Positions 34,760 to 43,930 of a DNA stretch of 52,535 bases are shown here, one piece after another (within the stretch, counting starts at the first letter, position 1; the number at the start of each line of letters is the position of its first letter). The position numbers were made by a program, and so were the translations under genes. The notes below the pieces were generated by a model, which saw only the letters and a program-made list of their open reading frames with translations, was not told where the DNA came from and made no database searches. The stretch lies in NCBI GenBank assembly GCA_003695705.1, contig RFHU01000152.1:1-52535 (forward strand), written 5' to 3'. The stretch is from Planctomycetota bacterium. Its GTDB lineage: Bacteria > Planctomycetota > J058.

Positions 34760-36199
34760 CTAGAAGGTGAACTCCACCTTGAGCTTGACCTCGTAGTCGC
34801 GGCCCTCGCGCAGCTCGTAGCCTGCGCTCGCCGAGAGGTCGCCCTTCCGGTAGCCGAGGCCGAGGCGGAGGGTGTCGTCGCCCCAGCGTCCACCCTCGTA
34901 GGTCCCCCCGTAACCGCCCTCCAGGGTCCAGTTCCGGTTCAGGCGCCGCGACGCGTCGAGGCCCAGGGTATGCGAGAGGAAGTCGGTCCCCGAGTAGCTG
35001 GCGCTCAGGCTCGTTCCGCCTTTGTCGTAGGTGAAGGAGCCGCTGAGCACGTGGTTGCGCCAGGCGCTGCTCTGGTAGTCGATGCTCGCCGAGCCGGCGC
35101 CGCGCGCCCACCTGAGCGAGGCGTTGAACTCGTCGTCCTCCCACCCGCGGCCCCGCTGCCGCACCCGCAGGTGCTCGGCCGAGAAGGTCCAGGCCGAGCC
35201 GATCTCGGCCTGCAGGCGGGTGGTGACTTCGGTGCGCGTGCGCTCGTCGAAGACCAAGGGATCGATGACCACGATCTCGCTGGAGAGGTCGACCCGCACC
35301 GAGCCGCGGGTGAGGCGGATCCCCGCCTCGGCAGAGACTCGGTCGAGGAAGCGGCGCGCCGGGTCGAGGACCAGCTTGGCGTCGAAGCGAGTGCGGGTCG
35401 CGACCTGGAGGGCGCGCGGCCGCAGGGCGCCGAGGCGCCGCTCCGCCTGCTCGTCGGCCCGCCGGGCGCGCCGAGCGATCGCCCCCGCCTGGCGGTCGAG
35501 GTCCTTGGCGCCTTGGGGGCTGAGCAGCGGCACCGCGTTCCCGTAGCGCTGCACGTCCTCGAGTTGCCCCTGCACCGAGAGCCGCTCGTAGAGGTAGCCG
35601 GCCACCTCGAGAAGGCCGGCCTCGACGAAGTAGAGCGCGTCTTGGAACTGCGACTGGGCGAGCAGCCAGCGCTTGAGGGAGCCCTTCATCTCCTCCTTCA
35701 TTCGCTGGAAGTCGGCCCGCTGCTCGCTCCGCACGTTCCGGTCGGGGAGGATCGCATCGACGAGCGCGTCGACGCCCTGCTCCGCCTCGCGGCGGGCCAG
35801 GTCCGACACCGGCCCGCCAACGCCGGCGAGGGCGTTGCCCAGGGCGCGGTTGTAGGCGCTCTGCAGATCGCCCAGGGAACGCCGCGAGCGCTCGTATTCG
35901 TGGGCCAGCTTGGCCCGCTCGGCGAGCTCGTCGAAGCGGCCGCGCACCTCCTTCGCGAGGAAGCGGAGGAATTCGGCCGAGGACTCGCCGTAGGCGATGC
36001 CGCGGTCGATCTCGCCCAGGGGAACGGCAAGTCGACTGCGATAGCGCTGGATCGTCGCCTGAGGGGGCTCGTGCCGTAGGTAGCCCCGCTCGAGGGCCAA
36101 GCCGAACTCGCGCAGGATCTGGTCGCAGGTGCGCTGCAGGCGCTGCAGGTCGGACGCGGTGACGCGCGGCGCGCGCGCAAAGGGAGATGGCTCGCTCAT
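34760..36199 (-). CDS. helical protein with C-terminal beta-barrel-like region
   Basis: The 479-residue protein has a long charged helical N-terminal part (about 10-290, coiled-coil-like). A C-terminal region (about 300-479) is made of alternating hydrophobic/polar strands of the sort found in outer-membrane barrels: NHVLSGSFTYDKGGTSLSAS, TLGLDASRRLNRNWTLEGGY, DLSASAGYELREGRDYEVKL. It ends in phenylalanine (VEFTF), a typical barrel end signal. No signal peptide is seen at the chosen ATG, which has GGAG 7 nt upstream. A longer frame upstream does not supply a convincing one. It may therefore be a soluble protein with barrel-like sheet, or the true start may be mis-set. The family was not recognised. 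Confidence 0.7.
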   Translation of the reverse strand: MSEPSPFARAPRVTASDLQRLQRTCDQILREFGLALERGYLRHEPPQATIQRYRSRLAVPLGEIDRGIAYGESSAEFLRFLAKEVRGRFDELAERAKLAHEYERSRRSLGDLQSAYNRALGNALAGVGGPVSDLARREAEQGVDALVDAILPDRNVRSEQRADFQRMKEEMKGSLKRWLLAQSQFQDALYFVEAGLLEVAGYLYERLSVQGQLEDVQRYGNAVPLLSPQGAKDLDRQAGAIARRARRADEQAERRLGALRPRALQVATRTRFDAKLVLDPARRFLDRVSAEAGIRLTRGSVRVDLSSEIVVIDPLVFDERTRTEVTTRLQAEIGSAWTFSAEHLRVRQRGRGWEDDEFNASLRWARGAGSASIDYQSSAWRNHVLSGSFTYDKGGTSLSASYSGTDFLSHTLGLDASRRLNRNWTLEGGYGGTYEGGRWGDDTLRLGLGYRKGDLSASAGYELREGRDYEVKLKVEFTF

Positions 36200-36360
36200 G
36201 GGCTCCGTTCCAACGCTCGCTCGGAGCAGGTCCTGCAAGCCGCCTTGCAAGAACGACAAAGGCGCACCCGGCCGCGGCACGCGCTCCTCACGCAGAAAGA
36301 GGGTACAACCGAATCCGGGCGACGTCTCGAGCAATTGGTGGACCTCGCCGAGGAGGAAGC

Positions 36361-37806
36361 GTGCCTGGAGAGGCCGAGCGGGAACGCACGTGGCTCGAGC
36401 GCCTGCGCGATCTAGCCCACCGGCTGGCCAACGATCCCGACCCCGAGGAACTCTTCCCGCGCATCCTCGACGCGGCCATCGAACTCACCCGGGCGGAGCG
36501 CGGCTTCCTCCTCCTGCTCGACGGGGTCGACGGCCAGAAGCGCCGCGTCGAGGAGGCACGGGGCTTCGACCGCGCCTCCCTGAGCGGGCCCGAGGCGCGC
36601 GTCTCGAGGCGGGTGGTCCGCCGGACCCTCGAGGAGGAGCGCGGAGTGTCCACCACGAACCTCGAAGACGCCGACCTCCTCGGCGTCACCAGCCTGCGCG
36701 ACGAAGGCGTTCGCTCGGTGGCCTGCGTCCCCTTGCGCGCCCGCGGTCGCGTGCTCGGTGCCCTCTACCTCGACGACCGCATCGAGCGCACCCCAGGGTT
36801 CAGCCCCCGCGACTTGGAGATCCTCGGCTTGTTCGCCGACCAAGCGGCCATCGCCCTCGAAGCGGCGGGCAAGGTGCCGCCCACGCCGCTCCCCCCTCCG
36901 AGCGGCCGGCTGCTGGGCCAGAGCCCGGCCATGCGGCAGCTCCGTCAGGCCATCGCCCGCGCCGCGCGCTCGCGCGCCCCCGTGCTCATCCTCGGCGAGA
37001 CGGGGAGCGGCAAGGAATTGGTGGCCCGCGAACTCCACGCCCTCGGATCCCCCACCGAACCCTTCCTCGCGGAAAACTGCGCCGCCATCGCAGAAGAGCT
37101 CCTCGAGTCCGAACTCTTCGGGCACGGCGCCGGCGCCTTCACCGGAGCCGAAGGCCCACGGGACGGCCTCTTCCTGCGGGCGGGCCGAGGCACCCTCTTC
37201 CTCGACGAGATCGGCGACACGAGCCCTCGCCTGCAGGCGAAGCTCCTCCGAGTGCTCCAAGAAGGCGAAGTGCGCCCGGTGGGCGAGGCGGAGACGCGCT
37301 CGGTCCACTGCCGCGTGGTCGCCGCGACCCACCGCGATCTCGCTCAGGCCATGGCGTCGGGCGAATTTCGCGCCGACCTCTACTACCGCCTCGACGTCTT
37401 GCGCCTCTGCGTGCCTCCCCTGCGCGCCCGCCGCGAGGACCTCTCCCTCCTCCTCGACACCTTCGCCGGGCGCCACGGGCTGGGCGACGTGAGCCCCGAC
37501 GCCTTCGAGCTCCTCTACGCCTACGACTGGCCGGGCAACGTGCGCCAGCTCGAGAACGAAGTCCGACGGCTCGCCGCCCTTGGCGTCGACCCCGTCCTCC
37601 CCCAGCACCTCTCGCCGTCGATCCGCGGCGGCCCCAGCGACCGCGCCTACGGCTACGCGGGCAAGACCCTGGCGCAGATCCAGCGCGAGGCCGTCTTGGA
37701 CACCTTGCGCGCCTGCGGCGGGAACAAGTCTGCGGCGGCCCGCAAGCTGGGCATCCCGAGGGGCACCTTCTACCGCCTGCTGGAGCGGCACGGCATCGAC
37801 GAGTGA
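36361..37806 (+). CDS. sigma54-dependent transcriptional activator (GAF, AAA+, Fis-type HTH)
   Basis: The 481-residue protein has a GAF sensor domain (about 25-170). A sigma54-interaction AAA+ domain follows (about 183-415) with Walker A GETGSGKE (212-219), the sigma54-contacting loop GAFTGA (258-263), Walker B TLFLDE (278-283) and arginine-finger region GEFRADLYYRL. A Fis-like helix-turn-helix (about 440-478, NKSAAARKLGIPRGTFYRLL) binds DNA. It should activate sigma54 promoters in response to a ligand or signal sensed by GAF. The GTG start has GGAGGA 5 nt upstream. Its stop overlaps the start of the kinase gene by 4 nt (GTGA). The same GAF-AAA+ layout occurs with forkhead-linked regulators, but no FHA domain is present here. 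Confidence 0.92.
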   Translation: MPGEAERERTWLERLRDLAHRLANDPDPEELFPRILDAAIELTRAERGFLLLLDGVDGQKRRVEEARGFDRASLSGPEARVSRRVVRRTLEEERGVSTTNLEDADLLGVTSLRDEGVRSVACVPLRARGRVLGALYLDDRIERTPGFSPRDLEILGLFADQAAIALEAAGKVPPTPLPPPSGRLLGQSPAMRQLRQAIARAARSRAPVLILGETGSGKELVARELHALGSPTEPFLAENCAAIAEELLESELFGHGAGAFTGAEGPRDGLFLRAGRGTLFLDEIGDTSPRLQAKLLRVLQEGEVRPVGEAETRSVHCRVVAATHRDLAQAMASGEFRADLYYRLDVLRLCVPPLRARREDLSLLLDTFAGRHGLGDVSPDAFELLYAYDWPGNVRQLENEVRRLAALGVDPVLPQHLSPSIRGGPSDRAYGYAGKTLAQIQREAVLDTLRACGGNKSAAARKLGIPRGTFYRLLERHGIDE

Positions 37807-40800
37807 CGGCAAGCGACGATTCCTCGTCTTGGAGCTTCGGCGCCGGTGTTCCCGCGCCCTCGGGCGGCGCTGCGGAGCCGCCCGAAGCCCCCGGACGAAG
37901 ACCGTGGCTCGCCCCCGGCGAGGTCTTCGCCGGCTGCGAACTCCTCGAGGAACTCGGGCGGGGGGGCATGGGAGTCGTTTTCCGCGCCCGCGAACTCCGC
38001 AGCGGGCGCCTGGTTGCGATCAAGGTGCTGCGGGCGAGGCAGACCCGAGCGCGCGAGCGCTTTCGGAGGGAAGGGGAACTGACCGCCGCCCTTGCCCACC
38101 CGGGCATCGTCCGCGTCCACGCGGGGGGCGAGGAGCAGGGCCTCCCCTACCTGATCTACGAGCTGATCCCGGGCGGCGAAACCCTCGACCGCGCCTTCCG
38201 CGGCCGCAGCGAACGCGAACGGGCCGCTCTGGTCCGCGACGTGGCCCGCGCCGTGGGCCACGCCCACCGGCACGGCGTAGTCCACCGCGACCTCAAGCCC
38301 GAAAACGTCCTCGTCGACGCAAACGGAGCGCACGTCGCGGACTTCGGCCTCGCCTGGGCGCGCTCGCTCGACCGCCTCACCCAGTCGGGCGCCTTGGTGG
38401 GCACCCCCGCGTACATGGCCCCCGAACAAATCGCACCCGAAGTGGGCGAGCGCGGTCCGTGGACCGACGTGTGGGCCTTGGGCGGAATCCTCTACCTGGC
38501 GCTTACCGACCGACGCCCCTTCGAGGCCGACGGCTTCCACGCCCTGCGCTACCGCATCACCGCCGGCGACCTGAGGCCACCTCGCGTCGAAGCTCCGGGC
38601 GTCTCTCCCGAGCTCGAAGCGGTATGCCTCAAGGCCCTCTCGGTGCGTCCCGAGGACCGCTACGCCGATGCCAACGAACTCGCCGACGACCTCGATCGCG
38701 CCCTGCGCGGCGACACCGTCCTCGCTCCTTCGGCGTCGCGCTTCCGCCTTGGGGCGCCCGCCCGCCGGCGCGTGCCGTGGGCCCTGGCCGGGCTGTCCCT
38801 CGTTCTCTCCGTTGGCGGCGCCCTCTGGGCCGGGCGACACCTCGCCGCCCGCGCCCGCCAGGAGCAGACCCTGCGCCGCCTCGTCGCCGCCGGCGGTCCC
38901 CTCGACGCCCTGGAGGCGGCCCTCGCCGACGCCGAAGGGGACGCAGCCCTGCTCGCCCGCGGACACCTCCTCCTCGCCGCAGGCGAGGCCCAGGAGCCCA
39001 CGGGCTGGCGCCGGCGCCTCGAGCACGCCCGCCGAGCCGAAGAGCTCTGGCCCGAGTACGCGCCACGGGCCCGAATCCTCGCCGCCCGCGCCCTGCTCCG
39101 CCTCGGGCGCCCTGGGGAGGCCGCGCGCCTCTACGAGACCTCCGATGGGACCCTCGCCGCCCGTCGCGCTGCAGTCCGCGGCTACCTCGAGGCCGGCGAG
39201 CCGGAGCAAGCCCTGCGCGTCGCCCGGGCCTGCGCCCGCGAGGACACCGCCTCGCGCGAAGACGCTGTGCTCCTCCTCGACGCCTTCCTGGCCGCAAAGC
39301 AGGACGCCGAGGCCTTCGCGTGGGTGCAAGGTCTTCCCCCTGGGCCGACGCGCGCGCTCCTGCGCGCACGCCTCGTGGCCGCCAGTGGCGCAGGAGACCC
39401 TGGCGTTCTTCTGCACGAGGCCCTCCTCCGCTGGCCCACCGACGAAGGCCTCCGCCAGGCGCTGGCCCTCCACCGCTGGCTGCGGGAGGACGACCCCTTC
39501 TCGGCCCTCGCTGCCCTCGGGCGGCGAACGCCCCGCGAGGACACAACGCGACTCCTCCAACGTGCGCTCCAGGGCCTCCTCGAGGAGCCGCCCGCGGTCG
39601 AAGACCTGGCGCGCGCCCCCCTCGCCTGGCGGCGCACGGCCGGGCGCTGGCTCCTCGGCGAAGCCCGCCGGGAGCTCGCCCTGGCCGAGCGGGACCCAGC
39701 CCCCGGGGCGTCCTCTTCCAGGGGGCCAGGGACGACGAAGGCGCGGACCGCCTTGGCGGCCCTGGCCCGCCTCGCCCTCCACGACGACCTGGAAGCCGAG
39801 GGGGCCCTTCTCGACGCCTGGATCTCCGAAGCCGAGCTGGACCCGGACGAACTGGACGAGCGAATCGCCCGCGCCCGCGACCCGACCCGTGGACGGATCC
39901 TCCGCGCCGAGGCGCGCAGGGCCCGCGGCGACGTGTCCGGCGCCTGCGCCGAACTCTGCGCCCTCCCCGCCGCGCGCCTGCGGATGATCCCCCGCGGACT
40001 CGCGGCCCTCGGAGAGCTGGCGCTTGCAGCAGGGCGCCCGCGGAAAGCGGTGGAGGCCTTGCGCGCGGCCCAAGGGACCCCCTGGGAGCGCCCCGAGCAG
40101 GCCGAATGGCTTGCCCGCCTCCTCGAACGCGAAGGCGACACGAACGGAGCCGCCGCCGCCCGAAAGCGTGGGAACGCCCTCGCCCGACCCCTGCCCCCCG
40201 CAGAGCGGTTCCGCCGCCTGCAGGCCTTGCGGTCCAAGGAGGTGGGCAAACGCGCCTCCCTCGCGGACCTACTGGCCGGCTACGACGCGCTGCTCGCGGA
40301 GGACCCCGGCTTCGCCGAGGCGAGCTTCTTCCGCGGACGCCTGCGGTTCATGAGCGGCGCTCGCCGCGAGGAAGGCCTGATCGAGTGCCTGTGGGCCGTC
40401 GAGCGAGACCCCCGGTTGGCGGTTTCGCTCTGGAAAACGGCCCTGGTCGGACTGCGTCCCGGAGGCCCGCTGGCCCCCCAGGACCTCCTCGCCGCAGGCA
40501 CGGCGCGGGGCAGGAAGAAGCTGGGGCAACTGTTCGCGATCTGCGCGCAGGTCGAGCACTCCGGAACTCGCGAAGTCCCCGCGGACGCGCTCCCGCAGGC
40601 GCGGGAGCTGCTCGCAGAGGATCCCGGCTCGGCCCCCGCGTGGCTGTGGCTCGGCTTCCTCGCCGTGCGCGCGGGACGGCCTGCGCTCGCAGAGCGTGCG
40701 CTCGACGTCGCCGGGGCGGCCGCCCCCCGCTGCGGGCTGGTCCCCTTCTACCGCCTGCTCCTCGCCGGGGCACGCGGCGCGCCGCCCTCTGCGGCGGCGG

Positions 40801-40937
40801 AACTGCTCGAGGAGGCCCATCGCCTCAACTTCTGGCCCGCGCGCACGCCGGGCTGGAAGGGCGAGCGCTACCCCGAGCTGGCCTGCTACCGCGACGCCGG
40901 CGGATCCCTCGCCGCGCTGTTCTCCTTCGGGCGCTGA
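37803..40937 (+). CDS. transmembrane Ser/Thr kinase with TPR-like C-terminal region
   Basis: The 1044-residue protein has a Pro-rich start (1-40). An intact Hanks-type kinase follows (46-305): LGRGGMGVV, K74, HRDLKPEN (161-168), DFG (180-182) and APEQ (206-209). One membrane segment (about 325-345) separates it from a long helical, Ala/Leu/Arg-rich exterior (350-1044) with TPR-like units, e.g. GRPGEAARLYE, LEAGEPEQALRVARAC and AGRPALAERALDVAGAAAP. The kinase domain is closely similar to the WD40-type kinase at 13344-15500 (shared YELIPG and AVCLKAL). Its GTG start lies inside the stop of the sigma54 activator gene, so the two are made together. The kinase may phosphorylate or tune that activator (inference). 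Confidence 0.92.
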   Translation: MTASDDSSSWSFGAGVPAPSGGAAEPPEAPGRRPWLAPGEVFAGCELLEELGRGGMGVVFRARELRSGRLVAIKVLRARQTRARERFRREGELTAALAHPGIVRVHAGGEEQGLPYLIYELIPGGETLDRAFRGRSERERAALVRDVARAVGHAHRHGVVHRDLKPENVLVDANGAHVADFGLAWARSLDRLTQSGALVGTPAYMAPEQIAPEVGERGPWTDVWALGGILYLALTDRRPFEADGFHALRYRITAGDLRPPRVEAPGVSPELEAVCLKALSVRPEDRYADANELADDLDRALRGDTVLAPSASRFRLGAPARRRVPWALAGLSLVLSVGGALWAGRHLAARARQEQTLRRLVAAGGPLDALEAALADAEGDAALLARGHLLLAAGEAQEPTGWRRRLEHARRAEELWPEYAPRARILAARALLRLGRPGEAARLYETSDGTLAARRAAVRGYLEAGEPEQALRVARACAREDTASREDAVLLLDAFLAAKQDAEAFAWVQGLPPGPTRALLRARLVAASGAGDPGVLLHEALLRWPTDEGLRQALALHRWLREDDPFSALAALGRRTPREDTTRLLQRALQGLLEEPPAVEDLARAPLAWRRTAGRWLLGEARRELALAERDPAPGASSSRGPGTTKARTALAALARLALHDDLEAEGALLDAWISEAELDPDELDERIARARDPTRGRILRAEARRARGDVSGACAELCALPAARLRMIPRGLAALGELALAAGRPRKAVEALRAAQGTPWERPEQAEWLARLLEREGDTNGAAAARKRGNALARPLPPAERFRRLQALRSKEVGKRASLADLLAGYDALLAEDPGFAEASFFRGRLRFMSGARREEGLIECLWAVERDPRLAVSLWKTALVGLRPGGPLAPQDLLAAGTARGRKKLGQLFAICAQVEHSGTREVPADALPQARELLAEDPGSAPAWLWLGFLAVRAGRPALAERALDVAGAAAPRCGLVPFYRLLLAGARGAPPSAAAELLEEAHRLNFWPARTPGWKGERYPELACYRDAGGSLAALFSFGR

Positions 40938-40981
40938 ACCGCTCCGCGACCCGCGCTCGCCGCGCCTTCCCGGCAGCGCGG

Positions 40982-42907
40982 TCAGTCCGTGGGGTCGATG
41001 ACCCCCGTGGCCCGCCCCAGCCAGTAGGCGAACAGGTAGTCGGCGGAGTTGTACTCCCAGGAGGTGCCGAAGGCGTCGATCTGAGGAAAGGGCGAGTCCT
41101 TCCACACGTAGTTCCAAGAGAAGGTCTCGAAGAGGGGCGGGACGACCAGACCGGAGGCTCGGTTGCGGCTGGTGCGCCAGTCGAACTTCCAGGGAAGGAC
41201 CGGATAGGGCCCCAAGGAGACGTCGGCGCGGAGCAAGTGGTGCTCGGTGAGGCGCGAACGAGGCACGGGCAGCTCGCGCAGGTCCCAGATGGCGTCCTCG
41301 GCGCGAACGGGGCCGCCGGCCGGAAGGCCGGCGAGGCCGGCCGCGGCGAGGATGTGGAGGGTGCGGCGCGCGCGCCCCAGGCGCCGCGCAGCCCTCCGCA
41401 GACCGAGCTGGTTGGCTCGCCGCACCAGGTTCTGTCCGTGGTGCTCCGCGAGGCGGAGCTGCACGATGAGCGAGACGACGGCCAGGTGGGTCCCGCTCCA
41501 GTCGGCGATGCCCTGGTAGAAGAGCCCCCCTTCGACCGCGGCGTTGTAGATCAGCTGAAAGGGGTTCCGCGCCAGTTGTTCGTAACGCTGCCGTTCGGGC
41601 CCCGGCCCGAGGAGGAGCGAAACGACCCCGCTCCCCATGAGCTCGTTCACGGCGAGCCCGCGGTGGCGGCGCACCACCGGCGAGGACGCGACCAGGTCGC
41701 GCATGGAGCGCCCGTAGTTCGTCCGCAAGGGGTGCCCCGCCGGGAGGCCCTCGGCCACTGCGAGCCCACCGAGCACGATCCCCGAGAACATGTCGTTGTT
41801 CCCGCCACGGAGCCACTCCAGCCCAGCGTAGGGACCCTGTCCCGCAGCCCACAGGCTGCCGAGGGGCAGTCCTCGCGCGGTGCGCACCGTGCGCGCAAAG
41901 GTGTCCGACCTCCCCGTGATCTCCATGCACACGCGAAGGCTTCCTGCGGCGCGCTCGAGGAGGTCACGGGCGGCAAGGTCGCCGGTCACCTGCCAGCGAA
42001 GGCGCTGGGCGTAGGCGTAGGCACCGGTCCACAGCGCGCCGTCTCCGTCCGCCTGCAGTCCCCCGGCGGCGTCCCGCACGGCGAGGGCACCGCTGGGATC
42101 GAGGAACCGGGCGGGAACCTCGGCGTCTGCGCGGCGGGCCTTCTCGAGGAGGGTCGGCCCGAAGGCCGCGGCCTTGACCGCGGCCTCTTCGAGGGCGAGG
42201 TCGTCGAGGATCCGCCCCTCCACGCGAAGCAGGTCCGGCCGCCGGCGGTGCAGGGCGAAGTCGGTCCGGTCCTCGAGCGCGTAGTGCACCGCCGCGCGGA
42301 ACTCGGGGCGAGCCACGTAGGGCCGCACCCAGGGCAGATCGTGGAAGGAGCGGAAGAGGAGGAACAGGAGGCGCTTCTCCAGCGGCGTGGGAACGCGGTG
42401 GAGCGGGACCAGCCTGCGGTCCGGGCTCCAGATCGGCCGCGGCCCCGGCGCTCCGAGGAGTCGCCAGTCCTCGGCACGGTCCACGAAGGGAGCCCCCGGC
42501 CCGCGGTAGCTGACCCGCAAGACCGCACCCTGAGGGCGAAGGTCGCCAACGACGCGCAAGGGGCGCGCGTCCGCCGGTCCCCGCCGCAGAGAGATCCCCG
42601 GCGCGGCCGAGGCCCACCCCATGCGGTCGAGTTCGATCTCCAGCAGGGCCCCCGAGCCGCGGTCTCGGGCGACGCCCCTCCACACCGTGGAGACCGGCCG
42701 GCCCCGGTAGCGGTAGGAGGCGTACTCGACCTCGCGCACGAAGGCGTAGCCGCTCCCGGTCCAGCGCAGCTCCGCGCGCCCGCGGTAGGCGCCACGCCCC
42801 GGTTCGCTGCCGTCGACGCGGTAGACACCGGCCAACCCCTGGCCGAGCGCTGGGGCCGCGCAGAACGCAGCGAGGACGAAAGCCGCCGCCGGGCCGGACC
42901 GGATCAT
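40982..42907 (-). CDS. exported protein, member of an unrecognised paralogous family
   Basis: The 641-residue protein has a signal peptide (1-22, ending ALG|QG), a beta-rich N-terminal domain (about 25-155, VYRVDGSE...YRGRAELRWTG) and a long helical C-terminal region. That region shares ordered motifs with the protein at 43931-45442: DGDGALWTGAYAYA (288-301), NNDMFSGIVLGGLAVAE, a Trp/His-rich helix (DWSGTHLAVVSLIVQL), a VWKDSPF segment and the end motif AYWLGRATGVID (627-638). The helical arrangement suggests an alpha/alpha toroid, as in many glycan-active or terpenoid-binding folds, but I do not recognise the family. Its ATG overlaps the stop of the upstream lipoprotein gene (ATGA). Confidence 0.78.
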   Translation of the reverse strand: MIRSGPAAAFVLAAFCAAPALGQGLAGVYRVDGSEPGRGAYRGRAELRWTGSGYAFVREVEYASYRYRGRPVSTVWRGVARDRGSGALLEIELDRMGWASAAPGISLRRGPADARPLRVVGDLRPQGAVLRVSYRGPGAPFVDRAEDWRLLGAPGPRPIWSPDRRLVPLHRVPTPLEKRLLFLLFRSFHDLPWVRPYVARPEFRAAVHYALEDRTDFALHRRRPDLLRVEGRILDDLALEEAAVKAAAFGPTLLEKARRADAEVPARFLDPSGALAVRDAAGGLQADGDGALWTGAYAYAQRLRWQVTGDLAARDLLERAAGSLRVCMEITGRSDTFARTVRTARGLPLGSLWAAGQGPYAGLEWLRGGNNDMFSGIVLGGLAVAEGLPAGHPLRTNYGRSMRDLVASSPVVRRHRGLAVNELMGSGVVSLLLGPGPERQRYEQLARNPFQLIYNAAVEGGLFYQGIADWSGTHLAVVSLIVQLRLAEHHGQNLVRRANQLGLRRAARRLGRARRTLHILAAAGLAGLPAGGPVRAEDAIWDLRELPVPRSRLTEHHLLRADVSLGPYPVLPWKFDWRTSRNRASGLVVPPLFETFSWNYVWKDSPFPQIDAFGTSWEYNSADYLFAYWLGRATGVIDPTD

Positions 42908-43671
42908 CGAACGCCCTCCGGCTCCTCCGCGAGGAGGGCCTCCGCCGCCGGTCCGCCCGCCGCGCGCCAGAAGGCCCGAGCCGCCTGGGGATCGGGCAGG
43001 AGCACCAGATCGAGCGCGCGCCGCTCCCCTTCGGCCAGGGCCACGCCCCGCTGCGCGTGCCGCTGCCCGTCGGCCGAGGCGACCAGGAGGGTCAACCGAC
43101 CCGCCGGCAAGCGCGGCACGCTGAGGCGCCCCTCCGCGTCGGAGGCGAGCGCCAACGCGGGCAGCGGCAGGGGCCGCCCCTCCCCGTCCAAGACCAGGGC
43201 GTAGGCGTCCTCCTCGGGCCGGCCGTCCGGATCGCGGAGGACGCACTCCAGGCGAGACTCCGGGACGAGCCGCACCCGGGCGGTCGGACAGGGCAAGGGC
43301 ACCGACGCCAGGGCGTACCCCGGCACGGAGACGACCGCCCGCGCCGCGCGCGCCGCGAGCGAGGGAGGCAGCGCGCAGCGGCCGTCGCGGTCGAGGGGCA
43401 CCACGGCCCGTACGGCTCCCCCCAGCCCCCACACGTCGCGCGACGGCGTCTCGGCGAGGAGGAAGACCTCGCCCGCGACCGCGGGAAGCACCTGCAGCGC
43501 GCCATCCGCCGGCGACGGGCTCGCCGGGGCGGCGGTCCTCGGCCTGGCCCCGGGCACGGCCGGAGGGGCGCCGCCCCGACCGCAGGCCGCGCACGAGAGG
43601 AGCAGGGCCAAGACCCAGCGCAAGGAACCCGGTGACGAAACGGTCGGCGAAACGGCCACGACCGAGCCCAC
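42904..43671 (-). CDS. probable lipoprotein with repeated beta domains
   Basis: The 255-residue protein begins with a hydrophobic segment ending in a lipobox-like LLSCAAC, so it is probably a lipid-anchored exported protein. The body reads as two or three carboxypeptidase-regulatory-like (Ig-like) beta domains, e.g. AVRAVVPLDRDGRCALPPSL, ECVLRDPDGRPEEDAYALVL and DAEGRLSVPRLPAGRLTLLV. Such domains are often stalk or binding modules. The GTG start is the best available (GAGGG at 4-5 nt), but other GTG and TTG codons nearby are possible. It is the first gene of a coupled pair with the exported protein downstream (ATGA overlap). Confidence 0.72.
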   Translation of the reverse strand: MGSVVAVSPTVSSPGSLRWVLALLLSCAACGRGGAPPAVPGARPRTAAPASPSPADGALQVLPAVAGEVFLLAETPSRDVWGLGGAVRAVVPLDRDGRCALPPSLAARAARAVVSVPGYALASVPLPCPTARVRLVPESRLECVLRDPDGRPEEDAYALVLDGEGRPLPLPALALASDAEGRLSVPRLPAGRLTLLVASADGQRHAQRGVALAEGERRALDLVLLPDPQAARAFWRAAGGPAAEALLAEEPEGVR

Positions 43672-43801
43672 GCAGCCCTCGTGCCCGCCGAAGCCCAGCG
43701 CCGACGGACCGCGGGTGTCCGCTGGGGGTCGGCCTTCCCATCTCCGGGCGACGGGGGCCGGGGGAGGCGGTGTGCCCCTCCGGCGCCGGCCGGGGCGCCG
43801 C

Positions 43802-43821
43802 CGCGAGGGCGAGCCCTCGCG
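43802..43821 (-). terminator. hairpin between two leftward operons
   Basis: A perfect 9-bp stem (CGCGAGGGC / GCCCTCGCG) with a 2-nt loop lies about 110 nt after the stop at 43931. A second palindrome, CCGGCGCCGG, lies at about 43780-43789. Together they separate the YfhO-like operon from the next one. Confidence 0.45.
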
Positions 43822-43930
43822 CGTCGGCGGGGATCGATCCCCAACGCGGAGGAGCCGCGCGAAGGCGTGCGCGGACACGACCTACGCGCAGGGCCCGGCC
43901 CGCGCCGCGTCCGTGCGGCGGGCGAGGTCC

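Noticed and set aside
37580-43204. Very long rightward open frame (more than 1800 codons) across the kinase gene and the exported-protein operon
   Set aside because: It is a shadow frame: its translation is Arg/Pro/Ala-rich with no domain, and it crosses two well-supported genes in other frames. High GC removes stop codons by chance.
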